Source: JABMMZ01 sp044341025
GTDB lineage: Bacteria > Bacteroidota > Bacteroidia > NS11-12g > UBA955
Assembly (NCBI GenBank): GCA_044341025.1
Contig: JBIISM010000005.1
Coordinates: 62,001 to 126,000, forward strand
Reading direction: 5' to 3'
DNA length: 64,000 nt
Shown here: one piece after another, positions 35,120 through 40,317 of the stretch
Layout of the letters: the number at the start of each line of letters is the position of its first letter
Position numbering within the stretch: position 1 is the first letter of the stretch
Notes under the pieces: model-generated
Told to the model about the DNA's origin: nothing
Databases searched by the model: none
The model's input: the letters and a program-made list of their open reading frames with translations, nothing else
Position numbers and translations under genes: made by a program

Positions 35120-35566
35120 TTAAGCAGGGAGCAACACTCTTAATGTTTCGTTTATGGATTTACCGTCCGTTTTGCTGCCTAATTGCTTCATAGCCATTGG
35201 CATAATTTTTCCAACGTCTTTCATGCTAACCGCGCCGGTTAATTCAATTATTTTTTTCAATTCAGAAATGAGCTCATCTTTTGACATTGATGCCGGCAAA
35301 TAAGTTTCAATAACTTTTAGTTCTTCTTGTTCTTTTTGAGCCAGATCCGTTCTGTTTTCTTTAAGAAAAATGTCAATGCTGTCTTTGCGTTGTTTTGCCA
35401 TTTTTTGCATGGCTTTTATAGCAATTTCATCTGAAATTTCTTTAGTGCCAATCTCAGTCCCTGCCAATAAAAATGCAGATTTTATAGCTCTAATTGCCCT
35501 CAGTCCAACCTCGTCTTTAGCCTTCATGGCATTAATAAGGTCTTTGTTTATGGTTTCAACTAACAT
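35120..35566 (-). CDS. yqeY: GatB/YqeY domain protein
   Basis: A 148-residue cytoplasmic protein consisting of one YqeY domain, related to the tail domain of the GatB amidotransferase subunit that contacts tRNA. Typical stretches are LRAIRAIKSAF at the N-terminus, QRKDSIDIF, LKVIETYLPASMS and VGKIMPMAMKQLGSKTDGKSINETLR. The stand-alone function is unknown. It is 19 bases downstream of the phosphosulfolactate synthase gene and belongs to the same reverse group. Confidence 0.9.
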   Translation of the reverse strand: MLVETINKDLINAMKAKDEVGLRAIRAIKSAFLLAGTEIGTKEISDEIAIKAMQKMAKQRKDSIDIFLKENRTDLAQKEQEELKVIETYLPASMSKDELISELKKIIELTGAVSMKDVGKIMPMAMKQLGSKTDGKSINETLRVLLPA

Positions 35567-35585
35567 TTATTTGTTTATTAATGAT

Positions 35586-36356
35586 TTATTTGTCTAAGAA
35601 AAAATCAAAACTGTCACCTCTTAATCCTAATCTTAATGTTTCAAGTGCAATTAGCTCTGAAGGTGCAATATTGCCAAGATTAATATTTGCGCCATACAAT
35701 TTAATGAACCAAACTTGCTGTGCTTTTTGAGGCGCTTCCCAAATAATTTTTTCTAAGGGTATTTTTCTTATTATTTCAGCAACTAAGCCCGAACGCACTT
35801 CGCCACTACCCCTAAATACCCCTACTGTTCCACTTTCGCGCGCTTCTGCAATTACTTTCCAAACACCTGCTTGAATCTCTTTTTCCATCATTTCAATCCA
35901 TTCGTAAGGCGGTATTATTTTTTCAGCATCTTTCGAACCAACTTCTGAAATTACGGTGTAGTCTTTTGTTAATGTTCTAATGTATTCACATTTTTTATCA
36001 TGTTCAATTTCCATTGAACCGTCGCTAACTTCAACATGGTCAACGCCATAGTAGTCTAAAATTCTTCTGTAATCATCAAATTGATTTCTGATTGCATAGG
36101 CTTCAAACAGGGTTCCACCGAAGTAAACTTTAAATCCAGCTTTTTTATAATGGTCTATTTTTTCTTTAAGTTTTGGCGTTGCATAAGAGGTGCCAAAACC
36201 AAGTTTTAATAAATCGATAAGATGACTTCCATTTTCAATAAGGTCTATAGATTCTCTAATACTTAGACCTTTATCCATGACCATTGTTAGTCCGTTTTCT
36301 CTTGGTTGTGCGGGTCTTTCAGGCAGTTGCGTTAGTTTAAATATATCGTTGTTCAT
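35586..36356 (-). CDS. comA: Phosphosulfolactate synthase (ComA family)
   Basis: A 256-residue TIM-barrel protein of the ComA family, which adds sulfite to phosphoenolpyruvate to give (2R)-phosphosulfolactate. In methanogens this starts coenzyme M synthesis; in bacteria it can feed sulfolactate. Family text is clear: LKLGFGTSYATPKLKEKI, GFKVYFGGTLFEAYAI, VDHVEVSDGSMEI, VISEVGSKDAEKII, ARESGTVGVF and IIWEAPQKAQQVWFIKLYG. The acidic and basic residues expected for Mg and phosphate binding are in these motifs. The gene begins one base after the TPR stop. ComB/ComC partners are not in the window, so the end product is unknown (see findings). Confidence 0.9.
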   Translation of the reverse strand: MNNDIFKLTQLPERPAQPRENGLTMVMDKGLSIRESIDLIENGSHLIDLLKLGFGTSYATPKLKEKIDHYKKAGFKVYFGGTLFEAYAIRNQFDDYRRILDYYGVDHVEVSDGSMEIEHDKKCEYIRTLTKDYTVISEVGSKDAEKIIPPYEWIEMMEKEIQAGVWKVIAEARESGTVGVFRGSGEVRSGLVAEIIRKIPLEKIIWEAPQKAQQVWFIKLYGANINLGNIAPSELIALETLRLGLRGDSFDFFLDK

Positions 36357-36357
36357 T

Positions 36358-37806
36358 TTACGTTGATTGGTAAATTTGTATCATGTTCTTAAACTCTTCG
36401 TCTTCATCAATTAATGTGTGACAGAATAATTTAACACTTTCTAAAGTGTCTTCAAAATTATGTATTAATCGCGACATGATTACTTCTTTGTTTTTATTTG
36501 ATGGATTTTGATCGAATTTTATAACACTGAGAACACAATTCAAATCATCTTTATATTCAGAAATTGTTTGTATTTCGAATATTAGATCTTCTAGCAAGGC
36601 ATCCAATTCAGAAATATAAAGTACTGATGCTAATTCTTTCCAATTTTCATGAATTATTTCTTTGTTTTCAAGCTTTAATCCATTGTAAATATGCTCAATT
36701 TCGATAAGCTTTTCTAGATCTGAATAGCAAGTTAAAATGCCTTTCAATGCCGCAAAGTCACTTTTATCTTCTTTGTATACTTTTTCAAAATAAGGCAGCG
36801 CTTTTCTGGCTTGTTTTTCAGTTAAAAAAGAGTATCCAATTAAATAATTGTACTCTGGTATAATGTCTTCTAAGCCTTGGGCTTTCTTAAGATAATTTCG
36901 GGCTAAAATTGGCTCTTCTATACCCAAGTAACAGCGTGCTATGCAAATATAAGGGTATACATCACCATTGTTTTTTATGCATTGCTGATAGTTCTCAATT
37001 GCTTTGTTGTATTCGCCTTTGCTTTCATACAAACCGGCTAAATTGAAAAATGCATTTTTAGCATCCTTATTAGATAAACTTGAGTATTCATAAGCTTCTA
37101 AAGCCAAATCTTTAAGATCTGTGATCTCATAAATTCTACCTAACTGGTACCATGCTAAGTAGGAATAAGGATTGGAATCTATAATTCTTTTAAAATAGAG
37201 TGTAGCTTGATCAAATAAACTATTGCTGATGAAATTTAATGCCAATTGGTTAAAAAGGATTTCATTTTCCGGAAAACGTTTCAAGCCTTTTTCAATAATT
37301 TTATTGGCTTTTACAACTTCTTCGTTCTGTGATAACAATTGGGCGTAGCTATTGTAAATGTCAACAACAAATTCATCGTCTTCAAATTCAGCAAATTCAA
37401 GCGCTAATATAAAAGATTCTTCTGCTTCAGCTGGCCTATCCAAATCGGCTAGTATTTCGCCTTCCATTTTATGAATAACAGCATTATAAGGCTCTGTTGA
37501 TTTTGCAATTAAAATCAGATTTAGTGCATCGTCATAAAGACTACTCATGCACAATATGCTTGCTTTTTCAATTAAAAAATCAATTTTGTTTGGGTATAAA
37601 TAAAGACCATGGTTGATTATTTTCATTTGATCTTTATGCTGATTGTTTAAGAAAAAATGATAAGAAAGCGCCTCAATTTCTTCCTCACTGAAGAAAATAG
37701 ATTGGTCAGCGTTTAGTTGATTAAATTTTTTAAGTGTTTCATCAATATCTGTTTGACTAAAAAAGTCTTCACTGCCAGCATCATTATCATCATTATCATC
37801 AAACAT
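36358..37806 (-). CDS. Tetratricopeptide-repeat protein
   Basis: A 482-residue, acidic, soluble protein with no signal peptide (N-terminus FDDNDDNDAGSEDFF). From about residue 45 to 370 it is a TPR superhelix, with about nine 34-residue repeats such as AEAEESFILALEFAEF, DQATLYFKRIIDSNPYSYLAWYQLGRIYE and YNKAIENYQQCIKNNGD. It is probably a cytoplasmic protein-interaction scaffold. It is a common Bacteroidota family of unknown role. It leads the reverse comA-yqeY group with a single base between its stop and the comA start, and has a -7 element about 16 bases upstream. Confidence 0.85.
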   Translation of the reverse strand: MFDDNDDNDAGSEDFFSQTDIDETLKKFNQLNADQSIFFSEEEIEALSYHFFLNNQHKDQMKIINHGLYLYPNKIDFLIEKASILCMSSLYDDALNLILIAKSTEPYNAVIHKMEGEILADLDRPAEAEESFILALEFAEFEDDEFVVDIYNSYAQLLSQNEEVVKANKIIEKGLKRFPENEILFNQLALNFISNSLFDQATLYFKRIIDSNPYSYLAWYQLGRIYEITDLKDLALEAYEYSSLSNKDAKNAFFNLAGLYESKGEYNKAIENYQQCIKNNGDVYPYICIARCYLGIEEPILARNYLKKAQGLEDIIPEYNYLIGYSFLTEKQARKALPYFEKVYKEDKSDFAALKGILTCYSDLEKLIEIEHIYNGLKLENKEIIHENWKELASVLYISELDALLEDLIFEIQTISEYKDDLNCVLSVIKFDQNPSNKNKEVIMSRLIHNFEDTLESVKLFCHTLIDEDEEFKNMIQIYQST

Positions 37807-37822
37807 ATTACAATAATATATA

Positions 37823-37830
37823 CAAAAGTA
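37823..37830 (-). promoter_or_regulatory. -7 element before the TPR gene
   Basis: TACTTTTG on the minus strand, a full TAnnTTTG match, 16 bases before the ATG. Confidence 0.5.
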
Positions 37831-37891
37831 CGAATTTAGCGCGCATCTTATTCCATAACTTATTCACTACAAATATAAGTTAAAGATGACT

Positions 37892-37899
37892 TATTTTTG
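37892..37899 (+). promoter_or_regulatory. Orphan forward -7 element in the TPR/H1-like gap
   Basis: TATTTTTG, a full TAnnTTTG match on the plus strand, where no annotated plus-strand gene follows. With the hairpin at 38036-38067 it could bound a small transcript of about 170 bases. No -33 box at the expected distance. Confidence 0.35.
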
Positions 37900-38035
37900 C
37901 ATCATTAAACATCTTTTCTTGTTTTATGGTCTCGTTATATTAGCCTTAAATTTATGAAGTTTAGATGTTTAAAGGAAAGCATATTGGCAACAAAGCACAA
38001 AATTAAATATTTAAGTGGCGGGGTAGAATAAAGCA

Positions 38036-38067
38036 AAAAAAACCGTCAGCATTAGCTGACGGTTTTT
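38036..38067 (-). terminator. Terminator of the H1-like gene (possibly bidirectional)
   Basis: A 14-bp stem (AAAAACCGTCAGC / GCTGACGGTTTTT plus flanks) with loop ATTA, 22 bases after the H1-like stop. On the minus strand it runs into a tract of eight T; in the plus direction a shorter T tract also follows. Confidence 0.88.
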
Positions 38068-38089
38068 CAGAGAGGTTAAAAGTAATATT

Positions 38090-38440
38090 TTACTTCTTTT
38101 TAGCTGATTTTTTAGCTTTTGCTTTAGGCGCAGCTTTCTTAGCTTTCGCTTTAGGAGCAGCTTTAGCCTTTGGAGCAGCTTTGGCTTTCGCTTTTGCTTT
38201 AGGAGCAGCTTTAGCCTTTGGAGCAGCTTTAGCTTTCGCTTTTGCTTTAGGAGCAGCTTTAGCCTTTGGAGCTACTTTCGCTTTTGCTTTAGGAGCAGCT
38301 TTTGCTTTTGGAGCTACTTTTGCTTTCGCTTTTGGAGCTACTTTCGCTTTTGCTTTAGGAGCTGCTTTCGCTTTTGCTTTTGCTTTTGGTGCTGCTTTTG
38401 TAGCTTTTGCTTTTGCAGCTGGTTTTTTTGGAGTTGCCAT
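38090..38440 (-). CDS. Histone H1-like Lys/Ala/Pro-rich DNA-binding protein
   Basis: A 116-residue, extremely basic protein made almost only of Lys, Ala and Pro, with a few Val, Thr and Ser and no acidic or aromatic residue. Twelve copies of the core unit APKAKA run from about residue 17 to 108, spaced by KA or KV, ending in KKSAKKK. It resembles the tails of eukaryotic linker histones and bacterial Hc1/AlgP-type proteins, which bind DNA non-specifically and compact the nucleoid; it should be unstructured. It lies 25 bases downstream of a SET-domain methyltransferase on the same strand and has its own strong terminator, so the two look like an operon whose second product is a plausible substrate of the first. 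Confidence 0.85.
   Translation of the reverse strand: MATPKKPAAKAKATKAAPKAKAKAKAAPKAKAKVAPKAKAKVAPKAKAAPKAKAKVAPKAKAAPKAKAKAKAAPKAKAAPKAKAKAKAAPKAKAAPKAKAKKAAPKAKAKKSAKKK
38098..38425. repeat. Low-complexity coding repeat (APKAKA units)
   Basis: Short imperfect units of about 18-30 bases, mostly variants of GCAGCTTTAGCCTTTGGA on the plus strand, fill the H1-like gene. Synonymous changes between units show it is not freshly expanded, but it is prone to slippage and copy-number change. It is not a CRISPR array: there are no unique spacers. Confidence 0.85.
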
Positions 38441-38465
38441 ATTTATAAATATTAAATTGGGTTTT

Positions 38466-38849
38466 TTATTTGTTTAAATCTGAATGCATATCGCCGTAGT
38501 CAATGGTAATTTCTTCACCAGCTTTTATAGTTTTTAATGCCTTATATACCATTACACCTTCTTTTATTTTTTTTATGTAATCTGCATTGGGTTTTGCTGA
38601 ATGGTTGTATAAAGATCCGAATCCTAAAACAATTGCCACATTTTTTTTACTAGTGTTCCAAACGAACGTATAGTTTTCTAAAGTGTGACCCGACAGACTC
38701 TGATGTTCCTTATAACTTAATTCGATTACAGGGCAAATTTCAATAAGATCATCTTTCTTTAAAACTTTAGATGTAAACACACCGCGTCCTTTGTGTCCTG
38801 CATTCGATACAAATAAGTTTGTATTGCTAATATTATACTCTTTTTTCAC
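38466..38849 (-). CDS. SET-domain protein-lysine N-methyltransferase
   Basis: A 127-residue protein that is essentially a bare SET domain, the fold that methylates lysine side chains with S-adenosylmethionine. Motifs: GRGVF (21-25), the NHS segment (82-84) within GSLYNHSAKPN that binds SAM and forms the knot, and EITIDYG with the predicted catalytic Tyr118. It lacks pre- and post-SET zinc motifs, as do short bacterial SET proteins. Chlamydial SET proteins are reported to methylate histone-like Hc1, giving a precedent. The start is GTG; an in-frame stop directly precedes it. A -7 element is 18 bases upstream. It is followed after 25 bases by the H1-like gene. Confidence 0.88.
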   Translation of the reverse strand: MKKEYNISNTNLFVSNAGHKGRGVFTSKVLKKDDLIEICPVIELSYKEHQSLSGHTLENYTFVWNTSKKNVAIVLGFGSLYNHSAKPNADYIKKIKEGVMVYKALKTIKAGEEITIDYGDMHSDLNK

Positions 38850-38867
38850 TCAATTATTTTTATCCGA

Positions 38868-38875
38868 CAAAATTA
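38868..38875 (-). promoter_or_regulatory. -7 element of the SET/H1-like operon
   Basis: TAATTTTG on the minus strand, a full TAnnTTTG match 18 bases before the GTG start of the SET gene. No -33 box at the normal spacing, which would fit an activated promoter. Confidence 0.5.
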
Positions 38876-38947
38876 TGAAAGTTTCTCAAACTATTGCTAA
38901 TTCTATAATATATCTATTCACATCTTTTCAAATATGGGTTTATAAAG

Positions 38948-38966
38948 TAGTCAAATTAGTTGACTA
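38948..38966. promoter_or_regulatory. Palindrome TAGTCAA-N5-TTGACTA, possible operator
   Basis: A perfect 7-bp inverted repeat with a 5-base spacer in the 199-base gap between the GNAT and SET genes, about 75 bases upstream of the SET -7 element. A third copy of the half-site TAGTCAA is at 38981-38987. The shape suits a dimeric regulator; which one is unknown. Confidence 0.35.
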
Positions 38967-39048
38967 AATAGTTTTGTTTTTAGTCAATTTATTTTTAGTT
39001 ATTGACATTGTAAACTTGAAAATATTAGATTAAATATAAAATTAAGAT

Positions 39049-39564
39049 CTAAAAACTATTTTTTATGGTTTTTGTCATTACAAAATCGTTCATTAAGTAC
39101 GATTCACCTATATCAAAATCTTCAACAGATTCTATTATAAAACCATTTTTAAAATAGAAATTTATTGCTTTAAAATTCTTCCGATTTACTGTTAATTTTA
39201 ATTTGTAATTTTTGTTCTTATTTGAATCAATGATTTCTTTTTCAATTTCCTGCATAGCTAGGCTTCCAAGGTTTTGCCTGTGTTGATTTGGCAGAATATA
39301 AAATTTATGAATAAAGTACACAGAATCTGGCTGTTGGCTATAAGAAACAAAACCTAGTATTTCCGTTTGGTTTTTAATAAAGTAAAAATCTTGACTAATT
39401 TTAATTTGTGACTTTAATGCTTCTTCTGAATAGAATTTATCCAACATGTATTCAATTTGATTGATGGTTATAATCTCTATGTAATATTTTTTCCATATTA
39501 ATTCAGCCATCTCAGCAATTTGCAAAAGCTCATCTTCTTTTGTCTTTACTAATTTGATTTCCAT
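39049..39564 (-). CDS. GNAT-family N-acetyltransferase
   Basis: A 171-residue GNAT acetyltransferase transferring an acetyl group from acetyl-CoA to an amine. The acetyl-CoA-binding motif A is FYILPNQHRQNLGSLAMQEIE (Q/RxxGxG/A form: RQNLGS), and motif B is VNRKNFKAINFYFKNGF. The substrate cannot be predicted; the family includes enzymes for protein lysines, polyamines and antibiotics. It lies upstream of the SET/H1-like pair on the same strand, with a 199-base gap, and has its own -7 element (39586-39593). Confidence 0.88.
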   Translation of the reverse strand: MEIKLVKTKEDELLQIAEMAELIWKKYYIEIITINQIEYMLDKFYSEEALKSQIKISQDFYFIKNQTEILGFVSYSQQPDSVYFIHKFYILPNQHRQNLGSLAMQEIEKEIIDSNKNKNYKLKLTVNRKNFKAINFYFKNGFIIESVEDFDIGESYLMNDFVMTKTIKNSF

Positions 39565-39585
39565 TTTTCTTTAATGATTCTCGCA

Positions 39586-39593
39586 CAAATATA
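39586..39593 (-). promoter_or_regulatory. -7 element before the reverse GNAT gene
   Basis: TATATTTG on the minus strand, a full TAnnTTTG match 21 bases before the ATG. Confidence 0.5.
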
Positions 39594-39701
39594 CTTTTAT
39601 TATACTTTCAAATTGCCTTGTTTCTAATTCATATTTTTTTATTTAAGTGCTTAATCACATATTTTTGAATCAAAATTAGAAGGAATCTTTATATTAATAT
39701 T

Positions 39702-40145
39702 ATGCTTGATTGTAGACTTTTGGAATTTGGATTTGATGACCATAAAAAGAGTATTGAAATAAGACGTGAAGTACTAAGGAAACCTTTGGGTCTAGATTTT
39801 AGTACCAATGATTTAAATGCTGAAAAAGACCAATTCCACATTGCTGCTTTTTGCAAGAATCAACTGATTGGAATTCTTTTATTAAAAACCATGAAGGACA
39901 CAAGCGATACAACACTAAAAATGAGACAAGTTGCAATTGATCCTAAATTTCAAAGTAAAGGATATGGCTCTGTGTTGGTTAAATTTTCTGAGCTATGGGC
40001 AATCGAAAATGGTTTTAATTTAATTGAATTAAATGCCAGAAATACGGCTATACAATTCTATAAAAATTTGGGGTACAAAGAAATTGGACCTGAATTTTTA
40101 GAGGTTAATATCCCTCATATAAAAATGTTTAAAGACTTATTATAA
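39702..40145 (+). CDS. GNAT-family N-acetyltransferase (second)
   Basis: A 147-residue GNAT acetyltransferase, divergent from the preceding one. Motif A reads MRQVAIDPKFQSKGYGSVLV (Q/RxxGxG form: QSKGYG) and motif B LNARNTAIQFYKNLGYKEIG. The N-terminal IEIRREVLRKPLG stretch is typical of the ElaA/YjcF-like subgroup. Substrate unknown. It is not closely related to its neighbour at the sequence level beyond the fold, so it is not a recent duplicate. It stands alone with a 170-base gap to the M16 peptidase. Confidence 0.88.
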   Translation: MLDCRLLEFGFDDHKKSIEIRREVLRKPLGLDFSTNDLNAEKDQFHIAAFCKNQLIGILLLKTMKDTSDTTLKMRQVAIDPKFQSKGYGSVLVKFSELWAIENGFNLIELNARNTAIQFYKNLGYKEIGPEFLEVNIPHIKMFKDLL

Positions 40146-40285
40146 GGGTATTTGATTTGTTTTTAGTTTTCTGTTCAGCTATTTAATATTTCTGAAAACG
40201 TTATAGCTACTCACTATATTCTTAGATTTAGTCCTTGTTTTTCTTTTTCTTGTCTTATTTTTATTCCGATGTTCACGATTTTTCT

Positions 40286-40293
40286 TAAATTTG
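40286..40293 (+). promoter_or_regulatory. -7 element before the M16 peptidase gene
   Basis: TAAATTTG, a full TAnnTTTG match 24 bases before the chosen ATG. It overlaps a TTG that would otherwise extend the reading frame and so argues for the ATG start. Confidence 0.5.
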
Positions 40294-40317
40294 GCATCCT
40301 TTTATTATTTTATAGAA

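Noticed and set aside
38098..38425. Regular short repeats resembling a CRISPR array
   Set aside because: Units are in-frame codons of a Lys/Ala/Pro-rich protein, there are no unique spacers of constant length and no cas genes nearby.
38181..38477. 98-codon forward ORF opposite the H1-like gene (AFALGAA repeats)
   Set aside because: It is the mirror of a Lys/Ala/Pro repeat gene: the repeat excludes stops on both strands. The minus-strand reading has the proper start, terminator and operon position.
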